Source: CAZTAK01 sp964611585 (lineage in GTDB: Bacteria > Pseudomonadota > Alphaproteobacteria > SHVP01). From it: a stretch of DNA of 27,785 nucleotides. Of the stretch, positions 1 through 8,468 are shown piece after piece. The notes beneath the pieces were generated by a model. That model saw only the letters and a list, made by a program, of their open reading frames with translations. It was not told where the DNA came from and made no database searches. The number at the start of each line of letters is the position of its first letter. Position 1 is the stretch's first letter. The DNA lies in assembly GCA_964611585.1 (NCBI GenBank), contig CAZTAK010000038.1, forward strand, positions 1 through 27,785, written 5' to 3'. Both the position numbers and the translations under genes were made by a program.

Positions 1-57
1 CTAGGTCACGTACCCATTAGTCCAGAAAACTAATACAGATCAGTGGGTTGCTGACCT

Positions 58-70
58 GTTTGGAACAAAC
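58..70. promoter_or_regulatory. Short inverted repeat upstream of acyl-CoA dehydrogenase
   Basis: GTTTG-GAA-CAAAC forms a 5-bp inverted repeat with a 3-bp centre, about 140 bp before the dehydrogenase start. Its size would suit a dimeric regulator, but no promoter boxes can be placed with confidence. The rest of positions 1-210 shows no gene. Confidence 0.2.
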
Positions 71-210
71 CGCGGCTGGCGAAGAAACAAGTCGTTTCAA
101 TGCCTTGCGTCGTTTGTGAGTCCACGACCTAGCGCCGGGCTGGTCAATTCGGCGTTGCCCCGTCCGCGGCGTTGCGCCTTAATACCTGTGTGACCGACTC
201 ATCTGAAATA

Positions 211-1419
211 ATGAAAACCGGGCGCGGCGGCAATGCACCCCCGGTGGACGCGCCCGACTTCGAACTCTCGCCGGGCCACACCTTGCTTCTCGGCGAACTC
301 AGCCGCGCCGCGCGAACGGAATTCGGCGGCCTGGTTCAGCAGATGGACGACGACGGCGCCTGGCCCACCGACGGATTCTCCCGCTTCGCGCGCATGGGTA
401 TTTTGGGTGCGACGGTCGAGGAACGATTCGGCGGGGCCGGACTCGACCTTTTTTCCAGCGGACTCATCGGTCAGGCGCTGGGGCGGGTTGACCCGGCGCT
501 TTCCACCACATGGCAGAGCCACGACAACCTTTGTGTCGACAACCTCGCCCGCAACGCGACACCCGATCAGGCGGAACGCTATCTGCCGAAGCTTTGTTCC
601 GGCGAATGGGTGGGTTCACTCGCCATGACCGAACCGGGTGCGGGATCGGATGCACTCGGCGGGATGGCCACGCGCGCAATCCGCGACGGCGATTCCTACG
701 TGCTCAACGGTACCAAGACATTTATTACCAACAGCCCGATCGCCGACGTCGCGCTTGTCTATGCCCGGACCGACCCCGACCGCGGCAAGCACGGAATTTC
801 GGCATTCATCGTCGAGCGCACCATGCCGGGATTCTCCGCCGCGGCCGCGCTCGACAAGATGGGAATTCGCGGCAGCCCCACCGGGGAATTGTATTTCGAC
901 GATTGCCGCGTGCCGGCCGCCAATCTTCTCGGCAATGAAAACGAAGGTCTCGGCATCATGATGTCGGGCCTCGACGTCGAGCGCGCGATCTACACGATGA
1001 TGATTACCGGCATGTCGGAACGCGCACTTGAACTGTCCATTGCCTACGCCAAGGACCGAAAGCAGTTCGGCAGACCGATCGGCGAATTTCAGATGGTGCA
1101 GGCGAAAATCGCGGAAATGTATGCCGCGGTCGAATCGATGCGGACGTTTTCCTATCGCGTGCTGGCCCGGTGTTCGAGTGCGGATCGCGCGCAGGCGGGA
1201 CGCGGCGAGCTCCATTCGTTGTCGGCGGCGGCGCTGCTGCATGCCGCCGAAAGCGCCTCGCGGGTCGTGGACGAGGCGGTGCAGATCCACGGCGGTCTTG
1301 GCTTCATGCGTGAGACCGAGGTCAACCGCTTGTACCGGGCCGCGAAAATCCAAGAAATCGGTGCCGGAACCAAGGAAATCCGCCGCCTGATCATCGCCCG
1401 CGAGCTCCTGGCCGAATAG
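211..1419 (+). CDS. Acyl-CoA dehydrogenase, isovaleryl-CoA dehydrogenase type
   Basis: Flavoprotein that oxidises an acyl-CoA thioester to the 2,3-enoyl-CoA and passes electrons to electron-transfer flavoprotein. The 402-residue product has the family layout: a helical N-terminal domain, the FAD-contacting segment with AMTEPGAGSD and the following TFITN, and a C-terminal helical domain. The catalytic base position looks isovaleryl-type: GLDVER places Glu near residue 257, and the motif near the C-terminus is GAGT instead of the YEGT used by medium- and short-chain enzymes. This suggests a branched-chain or unusual acyl substrate, by inference only. The ATG at 211 is preferred; in-frame TTG (172) and GTG (190) codons lie upstream without a clear ribosome binding site. 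The next gene starts 43 bp after the stop. Confidence 0.9.
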   Translation: MKTGRGGNAPPVDAPDFELSPGHTLLLGELSRAARTEFGGLVQQMDDDGAWPTDGFSRFARMGILGATVEERFGGAGLDLFSSGLIGQALGRVDPALSTTWQSHDNLCVDNLARNATPDQAERYLPKLCSGEWVGSLAMTEPGAGSDALGGMATRAIRDGDSYVLNGTKTFITNSPIADVALVYARTDPDRGKHGISAFIVERTMPGFSAAAALDKMGIRGSPTGELYFDDCRVPAANLLGNENEGLGIMMSGLDVERAIYTMMITGMSERALELSIAYAKDRKQFGRPIGEFQMVQAKIAEMYAAVESMRTFSYRVLARCSSADRAQAGRGELHSLSAAALLHAAESASRVVDEAVQIHGGLGFMRETEVNRLYRAAKIQEIGAGTKEIRRLIIARELLAE

Positions 1420-1462
1420 GGCGGACGCGCCCGGCGTCGCGGAATTCGGCTATAACGGGGCC

Positions 1463-2302
1463 ATGAATATCGACGCGGGCGACCCCTTGCCGACACCCGA
1501 CACCGGTCCCGATCCGGGCGCCAGCGCAACGCCGGACCCGCCGCCGTTCGAGGTCGTCAACGAACAGGGCGCCTTGCGCGCGGTACTGCTCTGCGATCAT
1601 GGCGGCCGTGCGATCCCGTCGGCCTATGGCCGGCTTGGTCTCGACGAATCGCTTCTTTTCCGGCACATCGCCTGGGACATCGGCGCGGGCGACGTAACCC
1701 GGCGGCTTGCGGACATGATCGATGCGCCGGCGATCGTGGCGAACTACTCGCGGCTCTTTATCGACCCCAACCGTCATCTCGACCACCCCGATTCGATTAT
1801 CAGGATCAGCGACAGCGTCCCTGTGCCCGGCAACGAACGTGTCGATGCCGCCGAAGCCGAACGCCGGACGGCACTATCGTTCCGGCCCTACCACGCCAAT
1901 GCCGCGATGTTGATCGCCGGTCACGAAGCCCGCAAAGGCGTCGTCGCCACCATAGGAATACACAGCTTTACACCGGTCATGGACGGGATCGAGCGGCCCT
2001 GGCACATCGGAATTCTTTGGAACCAGGATACGCGCCTTGCCCAGCCGTTGATCGCCGAGTTGCGAAAAACTCCGGGCGTCGTCGTCGGCGACAACAAACC
2101 CTATTCGGGGATCAATCCGCCGGCCTACAGCTTTTGGGTTCACGGCGCGGAACCGGGACGTCCGCACGTCACAATCGAAATCCGCCAGGATCTGATCGAC
2201 ACCCATCATGGGGCGGCAGAATGGGCCGGTATCGTCGGGCCGGCTTTGCGCACCGTTGTTGCCGGTTCCGGCGTGTTCGAGGATGCAGAGGTCCAGCCAT
2301 GA
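1463..2302 (+). CDS. N-formylglutamate amidohydrolase family protein
   Basis: 279-residue protein of the HutG-like N-formylglutamate amidohydrolase family, which hydrolyses N-formyl (or related N-acyl) glutamate, classically at the end of histidine degradation. Recognisable features are the early LLCDHGGRAIPSAYG segment (metal-binding His and Gly-rich turn), a central NYSRLFIDPNR segment, IGIHSFTPVMDG, and HVTIEIRQDLI near the C-terminus. No other hut gene is present, so a histidine-pathway role is not supported by context. Its stop overlaps the next start by 4 bp (ATGA at 2299), which implies translational coupling to the carboxylate-amine ligase. The pairing may mean a role on a gamma-glutamyl or N-acyl amino acid compound, but that is inference. 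Confidence 0.85.
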   Translation: MNIDAGDPLPTPDTGPDPGASATPDPPPFEVVNEQGALRAVLLCDHGGRAIPSAYGRLGLDESLLFRHIAWDIGAGDVTRRLADMIDAPAIVANYSRLFIDPNRHLDHPDSIIRISDSVPVPGNERVDAAEAERRTALSFRPYHANAAMLIAGHEARKGVVATIGIHSFTPVMDGIERPWHIGILWNQDTRLAQPLIAELRKTPGVVVGDNKPYSGINPPAYSFWVHGAEPGRPHVTIEIRQDLIDTHHGAAEWAGIVGPALRTVVAGSGVFEDAEVQP

Positions 2303-3468
2303 ATGTTCACGAACCGTCGTTCACCATCGGCATCGAGGAAGAATACTTCCTTGTCGACCGCGAAACCCGAGACCTCGCCGTCGACCCGCCGCAGGCGATG
2401 ATGGACGAATACGAAACGCGACTGCACGGCCAGGTGCAGCCCGAATTTCTGCGCGCGCAGATCGAAGTCGCAACCAAGGTCTGCACCAACATCACCGAGG
2501 CGCGTGAGAACCTCGCGCACCTGCGGCAATCCATCAGCGAGGTCGCGGGGCGCTACGGGCTCGCCCCGATCGCGGCGGCAACCCATCCCTTCGCCGCCTG
2601 GGAGGAACAAGAGCATACCGACAGGGCGCGCTACAATATGCTCGCCAAGGACCTTCAGGCCGTCGCGCGGCGCCTGCTGATCTGCGGACTTCACGTACAT
2701 GTCGGCATCGAGGACGATGACCTGCGTCTCGATCTGATGAACCAGGTAACGTACTTCCTGCCGCACCTTCTGGCGCTCAGCACCTCGTCGCCGTTCTGGC
2801 GCGGCGAAAACACCGGCCTGATGTCCTACCGGCTCAGCGTATTCGACGGACTGCCGCGCACCGGCTTGCCCGATTTCGTCGCAAGCTATCCCGAATATCA
2901 GCGTCTGATCGCCGCCATGGTCTCGGCCGGGCTGGTGGACGATGCCACCAAGATCTGGTGGGATGTGCGCCTCTCAGACCGCTTTCCGACCCTCGAACTG
3001 CGCATGACCGATGTGTGCACGCGTTTGGAGGACACGCTCGCCGTTGCCGCTTTGTATTTGTGCGTTCTCGGCATGTTGATGCGGCTGCGCCGCAACAATC
3101 AGCGCTGGCGCGTCTATCCGCGCACGCTGGTCAACGAAAACCGCTGGCTCGCCCAGCGTCACGGAACTGCCGGCGAGCTGGTCGATTTCGGCCGCGGCGA
3201 GCGCGTGCCCTACAGCGTCCTTCTCGACGAACTGCTCGATTATGTGCGCGAGGACGCGGAGCGGTTCGATTGCGTCGCTGAAGTCGAACACGCGCGCGAA
3301 ATCGCGCGCCGCGGAACGAGTGCCTCGCGCCAGCTTGATCGCTACAACAAGGCCGTTGCCGATGGCGCCGACCACGACGAGGCGCTGCGCCACGTGGTCG
3401 ACTTGTTGATCGAGGAAACTGTAATCGGAGTAGAGGCAGATCAGGTGCCGGCCGCGGGCGCGCGATAA
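2299..3468 (+). CDS. Carboxylate-amine ligase, glutamate-cysteine ligase type 2 family (YbdK-like)
   Basis: 389-residue ATP-dependent ligase of the GCS2 family, which joins a carboxylate (often glutamate) to an amine through an acyl phosphate. It opens with FTIGIEEEYFLVD, the typical Glu-rich active-site strand. It also has HVHVGIEDDD (metal or substrate binding) and WWDVRLSDRFPTLELRMTDVC, a strong signature of this family. The length fits YbdK-like enzymes. The ATG at 2299 overlaps the upstream stop; in-frame extension further upstream would run through the amidohydrolase gene and is rejected. The true substrates of this subfamily are poorly known, so 'glutamate-cysteine ligase' should not be assumed. 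Confidence 0.88.
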   Translation: MNVHEPSFTIGIEEEYFLVDRETRDLAVDPPQAMMDEYETRLHGQVQPEFLRAQIEVATKVCTNITEARENLAHLRQSISEVAGRYGLAPIAAATHPFAAWEEQEHTDRARYNMLAKDLQAVARRLLICGLHVHVGIEDDDLRLDLMNQVTYFLPHLLALSTSSPFWRGENTGLMSYRLSVFDGLPRTGLPDFVASYPEYQRLIAAMVSAGLVDDATKIWWDVRLSDRFPTLELRMTDVCTRLEDTLAVAALYLCVLGMLMRLRRNNQRWRVYPRTLVNENRWLAQRHGTAGELVDFGRGERVPYSVLLDELLDYVREDAERFDCVAEVEHAREIARRGTSASRQLDRYNKAVADGADHDEALRHVVDLLIEETVIGVEADQVPAAGAR

Positions 3469-3645
3469 CGAAGGAGCCGATACCCCGCCCGGGCGACAGG
3501 CGGCGGTCAAGGAACGCGGGACCGGAAAGGACGAAAACGGGCGCGCCGGATCCACGCGGGCGTGCCGTCAACCGATTGCGGACCATCGCCCGCTCCCTTA
3601 TGGTGCCGCGCCGGACGCGGGGATCCGATAGAGGACGATAAAGAC

Positions 3646-3891
3646 ATGAACGAAATTGGCGGCGCGGCGCAGGCGCATCTAAAATCTTTCGTCGAGCGCA
3701 TCGAACGCCTCGAAGAGGAGAAGGCGGCGCTTGCTGCCGATATTCGCGAGGTTTACGCCGAACTCAAGGCGCACGGCTTCGATCCCAAGGTGGTGCGCCA
3801 AGTGGTGCGATTGCGCAAGATGGACCGTAACGAGGTTCAGGAACAGGAAGCGCTGCTCGACACCTACAAGGCTGCGCTGGGGATGAGCTAA
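3646..3891 (+). CDS. gapR: GapR family DNA-binding protein (DUF2312)
   Basis: 81-residue, highly charged, nearly all-helical protein. It matches the DUF2312/GapR family: an N-terminal coiled coil (HLKSFVERIERLEEEKAALA), then DIREVYAELKAHGFDPKVVR and the LRKMDRNE segment. In Caulobacter, GapR is an essential nucleoid protein that binds overtwisted DNA ahead of polymerases and stimulates type II topoisomerases; a similar role is inferred here. The ATG at 3646 was chosen because it gives the family length and has GAGGA about 10 bp upstream; the frame stays open to 3562, but that extension looks non-coding. It is followed by the tandem repeat array at 3919-4194. Confidence 0.9.
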   Translation: MNEIGGAAQAHLKSFVERIERLEEEKAALAADIREVYAELKAHGFDPKVVRQVVRLRKMDRNEVQEQEALLDTYKAALGMS

Positions 3892-3918
3892 CTCATTTTT
3901 CAGGCGCTCCCAGCGGAC

Positions 3919-4194
3919 CTGCGCTTGCCGCACCGGGAGTAAATCGACTCCTGGACAGACCGGTCCTGCGGGATTGACGCCTGCCGCGCCGGGGATGGAC
4001 TAACTCAAAAGTCAGGCGGGCCCGGCAGGCATGACGCCCACCGCGTGGAAAAATTCGACCCACCGGCGGACGTTCCGGCAGGCATGACGTTTACCGCGCC
4101 GGAAGTAGATCGACTCCTGGACAGACAGATCCGGCGGGCCTGACGCCTGCCGCGCCGGGACTCAACCGACTCTCCGACGAATGGAACGGTGGCG
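3919..4194. repeat. Degenerate tandem array, five units of about 55 bp
   Basis: The whole space between the convergent gapR and dehydrogenase-like genes is a tandem array. Units begin near 3919, 3975, 4032, 4085 and 4141 (periods 56, 57, 53 and 56 bp). Each opens with a variant of TGACGCCTGCCGCGCCGG. Units 1 and 4 also share an almost identical centre, TCGACTCCTGGACAGAC (3944-3960 and 4110-4126). The period is not a multiple of three, so it is unlikely to be coding. It could be a minisatellite, a set of protein-binding sites or decayed terminator hairpins; the sequence does not decide. Confidence 0.75.
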
Positions 4195-4911
4195 CTAGAA
4201 TTTCTCGACCCAGGGCCGCAGATCGAGTTCCTGGGTCCAGGCGCTGCGGTGCTGGCTGTGCAGGTGCCAGTAAGCATCGGCGATCGCGTCGGGCGAGAGC
4301 ATGCCGTCCTGCGGGCGCGATTTGGCTTCTTCGGCATAGCGTTCTGAAAAGATTTGCCCGTCGATGTTGATGTGGGCGACGTGGATACCCTGGGGCCCGA
4401 ATTCGCGCGCCATGCTTTGGGCGAGCGCGCGCAGACCGAACTTGCCGACTGCGAACGAGGCAAAATTCTTGCCACCCCTGAGCGACGCAGTCGCGCCAGA
4501 AAACAGAATGGTGCCCCGCCCGCGTCCCACCATGCGCCGAACCGTCTCGCGTCCGAGGATGAACCCGCCGAGGCAGGCCTTGCGCCACGTGTCCTCCATT
4601 TCTTCGGTCGTGAGATCGAGGATGCTTTTCACCACCCGGCCCGAGGCGTTGTAGACCGCCACAGCGATCGGTCCGAGTTCGGATTCGACGCGCTCGACGA
4701 AGGCAGCGACCGCGGCCTCGTCGGTGCCGTCGAGAGCCGCATGGATCGCCACGCCACCCGCGTCGGTGATGCCGGCAGCGGCGCCCTCTGCCTTCTCCGG
4801 GGTGCGGGTCGCCAGAGCGACACCGTACCCTTCGGCGGCGAAACGCCGCCCCACCGCGGCGCCGAGGCCCGGCCCTGCGCCGATGACAATGACGGCACCC
4901 CTATCACTCAT
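4195..4911 (-). CDS. Short-chain dehydrogenase/reductase-like protein with non-canonical active site
   Basis: 238-residue Rossmann-fold protein of the SDR superfamily. The nucleotide-binding motif is VIGAGPGLGAAVG instead of TGxxxGxG. Next comes the structural NASG motif, then SGATASLRGG and FASFAVGK. Aligned by the family spacing, the catalytic Tyr of YxxxK is Phe and the catalytic Ser is Ala; only the Lys remains. A known SDR subgroup (classical SDR subgroup 10 as I recall it) shares this pattern. Ordinary SDR oxidoreductase chemistry is therefore doubtful, and a binding or different catalytic role is possible. The ATG at 4911 follows a GGAG-like site and lies 16 bp after the oxidoreductase stop, so it is probably the last gene of that transcript. 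The frame is open upstream but that part overlaps the neighbour. Confidence 0.85.
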   Translation of the reverse strand: MSDRGAVIVIGAGPGLGAAVGRRFAAEGYGVALATRTPEKAEGAAAGITDAGGVAIHAALDGTDEAAVAAFVERVESELGPIAVAVYNASGRVVKSILDLTTEEMEDTWRKACLGGFILGRETVRRMVGRGRGTILFSGATASLRGGKNFASFAVGKFGLRALAQSMAREFGPQGIHVAHINIDGQIFSERYAEEAKSRPQDGMLSPDAIADAYWHLHSQHRSAWTQELDLRPWVEKF

Positions 4912-4927
4912 GGAGTTCTCCCCTTGG

Positions 4928-7900
4928 TTATTCCGCCGCTCGTTTGCCCGCGTCCGGATTGCGGAAGGCGTGCAGCAGGTCGGCCTCACGCTGTTTTGAT
5001 TTCTCGATGGAATCGGCCTTGATGTGGCCGTAACCGCGAATCTGCTCCGGCAGGCGAGCCAGCGCGGTCGCGCTCTCATGGTTCTCTGGTGTCAGCGCCG
5101 CCGCGAGCTCCGCGATTCGCGATTCATAATCGGCGATCAACCTGCGTTCGGTGCGGCGCTCGGCCTGGTAGCCGAACGGGTCGAAGGCAGTGCCACGCAA
5201 TCCCTTGAGGCTCGCCAGCACCCGGAACACCGGCATCATCCAGCGCCCGAAGCTGCGTTTCCTGATCTTGCCGGTCGCCGGGTCGGGCCGCGACAGGATC
5301 GGCGGCGCAAGATGAAATTCCAGCCGGAAGGCGCCCTCGAACTGCTTTTCCAGCCGCGCCCGAAAAGCCGGGTCGATAATAAGCCGGGCGACTTCATACT
5401 CGTCCTTGTAGGCCATCAGCTTGAAGGCGTTGCCCGCAACTGCTTTGGCAAATCCTTCGCGGCCCGGCGCGCGGCTGGTTTCGGCGGCGCGGGCCCCTTC
5501 AACTGTGGCGCGATAGCGTTCGGCGTAGTCCCGGTCCTGATAGCCGGTGAGGAATTCGGTGCGCCGCGCGATCAGGGCGTCGAGCGTATCTTCCGCCGGC
5601 GCGGCCACTTCGGGCGCGGCGTCGAGGGCTCGCTCCACGGCCGCCTCGTCGTGCGCTGCCAGCCGTCCCCAGCGCAGAACCCGCAGATTGTTTTCGACCG
5701 CCACTTTGTTGAGTTCGATGGCGCGCTCCAACGCCTCCACCGAAACCGGTATCGCGCCCTTTTGCAGGGCGTATCCGAGAAGGAACAAGTTGGTGGCGAT
5801 TGAATCACCGACCAGGGCGGTCGCGAATCGCGTGGCATCGACAAAATGGGTCGCCTCACCGCCCGCGGCCTCGATCAGCCGTTCGCGCAGTACGCACACG
5901 GGTACCGAGGCGTCCCGGTCCAGCGTGCTGGCGGCGGTTGGAATGTCGTGGTCATTGGCGACAACGCACCCGCGACCCTTTTCAATCTTGGCAAGCGCCT
6001 CAGGTCCGGCGCCCACAACCAGGTCGGCCGCGAACAACAGATCGGCGGCTCCGGTGTCAATGCGCGCCGCGTGCAGGTCCTCTTGCCGCATCGCGATCCG
6101 CAGATGGCTCATCACTGCGCCGCTCTTTTGCGCAAGGCCTGCCTGATCGAGGCCGAGAACCACCTTGCCTTCGATGTGGGCGGCCATGCCGATCAGGGCG
6201 CCGATGGTGATGACGCCGGTGCCGCCGACCCCGGCAATAATGATTCCGTAGGGTCTTTCGACGCCCGGGGAGGCGGGCGTCGGCAGGGTCTCGATCGCTT
6301 CACCGATGTCGGCCGGCGTGCGGTGGCTCTTGCGCCTGGTGCCGCCGTGGACGGTGACGAAGCTCGGGCAGAACCCGTCGAGGCACGAGAAATCCTTGTT
6401 GCACGAAGACTGGTCGATGGTGCGCTTGGGCCCGTATTCGGTTTCGACCGGCACCACCGACAGGCAATTCGAGGCGACCGAGCAGTCGCCACAGCCCTCA
6501 CATACGGCCTGGTTGATGAACACCCGTTTGCGCGGGTCGGGGTAGAGGCCACGGTGGCGGCGGCGGCGTTTTTCGGCGGCGCAGGTCTGATCGTAAATCA
6601 TCACCGTGACACCGGGTTCCCGGCGCAGGTCGCGCTGGGCCTGATCGAGTTCGCGGCGGTGGTGAATGGTGGTGCCGGGCGGAAATCTTGCCAGCGTCGA
6701 ATACTTTTCGGGTTCATCGCTCGCGATCACGACGCGGCGCGCGCCCTCCGCGAAAACCTGCGCGGCAATCGCCTCGACGGTCGGAGAACCTTCCACCGGC
6801 TGACCTCCGGTCATGGCGACCGCATCGTTGTAGAGAATCTTGTAGGTCATGTTGACACCGGCGGCGACGGCCTGGCGGATCGCCAGGCTGCCCGAATGGA
6901 AATAGGTGCCGTCGCCCAGGTTCTGAAACACATGGTCGGTATCGGTAAATGGTGCCTGCCCGACCCATGTCATGCCCTCGCCGCCCATCTGGGTGAAGGT
7001 CGCGGTGCTCCGGTTCATCCACAACGCCATGTAATGACACCCGATCCCGGCCAGCGCGCGGCTGCCTTCGGGAACCCGGGTGGATGTGTTGTGCGGGCAT
7101 CCCGAACAGAAATAGGGCATGCGCACCGCGGCTGGCGCGGGGGCGGCAATCGAGGCTTCTTTGGCGCTGAGGTAGGCGATGCGCTGATCGATGAAACTGC
7201 TCTTGTGATAACGGCCGAGGCGGCCGGCGAGCAGGCGCGAAACCTCACCGGGCGTCAGCAGTCCGGAGGTGCACAGGACCCGTGTGCCGTTTTCGTCGTA
7301 TTTCCCGATTACGCGCGGGCACCGCGTGGGGGGAAGATCGTAAAGCTGCGCCTTGACCTGATCCTCCAGGAGCGGCCGTTTTTCCTCGACGACCAGAATC
7401 TCCTCGAGGCCATCCGCGAATTCCAGCAATCCCTCGCGGTCGAGCGGCCAGCTCATGCCGACCTTGTAAACGCGAAGGCCGGCGGCCGCGGCCTCGGCTT
7501 CACCGACCTTGAGATATTCAAGCGCCTGACGAACGTCGAGATACGCCTTGCCGGTGGTGACGATGCCGAGCCGGGGCTTGGGGCTGTCGAGCACGATGCG
7601 GTCGATACGGTTGGCGCGCGCGAACGCCTTGGCGGCGTAGCGCTTGTAGTCGTGGAGCCGCGCTTCCTGTGCCAGCGGCGTATCCGGCCATCGGATGTTG
7701 AGGCCGCCCGGCGGCATCGCAAATTCTTCCGGCGTGACGATGTCGAGGCGGTGCGGATCGACATCAACCGAAGCCGAACTTTCCACCGTTTCGGCGATTG
7801 CCGTGAACCCGACCCAAAGCCCGGCGAACCGCGACAGCGCCCAGCCCAGCAGGCCGAAGTCGATGTAGTCCTGAACGCCCGCCGGTGCGAATACCGGGAT

Positions 7901-8401
7901 CATGGCACCCATCAACGAATGATCGCTTTGGTGGGCCAGCGTCGACGAACTCGCGCCGTGGTCGTCGCCCGCTACGATCAGCACCCCGCCAAGGGGCGCC
8001 GTTCCCGCCGCGTTGCCGTGCTTGAACGCATCGCACGCGCGGTCGACGCCGGGGCCTTTGCCGTACCAGATCGAAAAGACCCCGTCGTAGCGCGCGCCCT
8101 CGAACAAATTGACCTGCTGCGAGCCCCATACCGCCGTTGCCGCCAGTTCTTCGTTGACGCCCGGTTCAAAATGGATGTGGTGCTCTTTGAGATGCGCTTG
8201 CGCGCGCCACAGGTTGAGGTCGTAGCCGCCGAGTGGCGAACCGCGGTAGCCGGAAATGAATCCCGCCGTGTTGTGCCCCGCCGCCAAATCGCGCTGGCGC
8301 TGCATCATCGGCAGTCGCACGAGCGCCTGGGTCCCCGTCAGGTAGACCCGACCGGACCGAAGCGAATATTTGTCGTTAAGCGAAACTGTCGCGAGGGTCA
8401 T
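4928..8401 (-). CDS. Indolepyruvate ferredoxin oxidoreductase, fused alpha-beta-gamma type
   Basis: 1157-residue thiamine-diphosphate enzyme that oxidatively decarboxylates aryl- or branched 2-oxo acids to acyl-CoA while reducing ferredoxin. Order along the protein: N-terminal pyruvate-oxidoreductase-like domain (GFISGYRGSPLGGYD near 30-45); CSGCPHNTS near 430; thiamine-diphosphate region with GDGTYFHSG near 500; a ferredoxin-like Cys cluster with CEGCGDC near 635 and further Cys soon after; the gamma domain starting GVGGTGV near 725; and a helical C-terminal domain like DUF6537. The length matches the fused alpha- and betaproteobacterial form, not separate iorA/iorB. The ATG at 8401 has GGGAG about 6 bp upstream; another in-frame ATG at 8443 lacks a site. 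It follows the response regulator by 67 bp and precedes the SDR-like gene by 16 bp. With the acyl-CoA dehydrogenase and CoA ligase elsewhere in the window it suggests amino-acid and acyl-CoA catabolism. Confidence 0.93.
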   Translation of the reverse strand: MTLATVSLNDKYSLRSGRVYLTGTQALVRLPMMQRQRDLAAGHNTAGFISGYRGSPLGGYDLNLWRAQAHLKEHHIHFEPGVNEELAATAVWGSQQVNLFEGARYDGVFSIWYGKGPGVDRACDAFKHGNAAGTAPLGGVLIVAGDDHGASSSTLAHQSDHSLMGAMIPVFAPAGVQDYIDFGLLGWALSRFAGLWVGFTAIAETVESSASVDVDPHRLDIVTPEEFAMPPGGLNIRWPDTPLAQEARLHDYKRYAAKAFARANRIDRIVLDSPKPRLGIVTTGKAYLDVRQALEYLKVGEAEAAAAGLRVYKVGMSWPLDREGLLEFADGLEEILVVEEKRPLLEDQVKAQLYDLPPTRCPRVIGKYDENGTRVLCTSGLLTPGEVSRLLAGRLGRYHKSSFIDQRIAYLSAKEASIAAPAPAAVRMPYFCSGCPHNTSTRVPEGSRALAGIGCHYMALWMNRSTATFTQMGGEGMTWVGQAPFTDTDHVFQNLGDGTYFHSGSLAIRQAVAAGVNMTYKILYNDAVAMTGGQPVEGSPTVEAIAAQVFAEGARRVVIASDEPEKYSTLARFPPGTTIHHRRELDQAQRDLRREPGVTVMIYDQTCAAEKRRRRHRGLYPDPRKRVFINQAVCEGCGDCSVASNCLSVVPVETEYGPKRTIDQSSCNKDFSCLDGFCPSFVTVHGGTRRKSHRTPADIGEAIETLPTPASPGVERPYGIIIAGVGGTGVITIGALIGMAAHIEGKVVLGLDQAGLAQKSGAVMSHLRIAMRQEDLHAARIDTGAADLLFAADLVVGAGPEALAKIEKGRGCVVANDHDIPTAASTLDRDASVPVCVLRERLIEAAGGEATHFVDATRFATALVGDSIATNLFLLGYALQKGAIPVSVEALERAIELNKVAVENNLRVLRWGRLAAHDEAAVERALDAAPEVAAPAEDTLDALIARRTEFLTGYQDRDYAERYRATVEGARAAETSRAPGREGFAKAVAGNAFKLMAYKDEYEVARLIIDPAFRARLEKQFEGAFRLEFHLAPPILSRPDPATGKIRKRSFGRWMMPVFRVLASLKGLRGTAFDPFGYQAERRTERRLIADYESRIAELAAALTPENHESATALARLPEQIRGYGHIKADSIEKSKQREADLLHAFRNPDAGKRAAE

Positions 8402-8468
8402 GCAAGCTCCCGGAGGGGTCGAATCCGATGAAACTCGATGCATGGTACCCGATCGGGGCGGCGGCGCA

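Noticed and set aside
1..132. CTAGGTC at 1-7 and GACCTAG at 126-132 as inverted repeats of a mobile element
   Set aside because: Only 7 bp match, with no transposase or terminal duplication between or around them.
5846..8431. 861-codon open frame on the plus strand opposite the oxidoreductase gene
   Set aside because: It mirrors the minus-strand gene, has Arg/Gly/Ala-rich shadow composition and no domain, whereas the minus strand encodes a full conserved enzyme.
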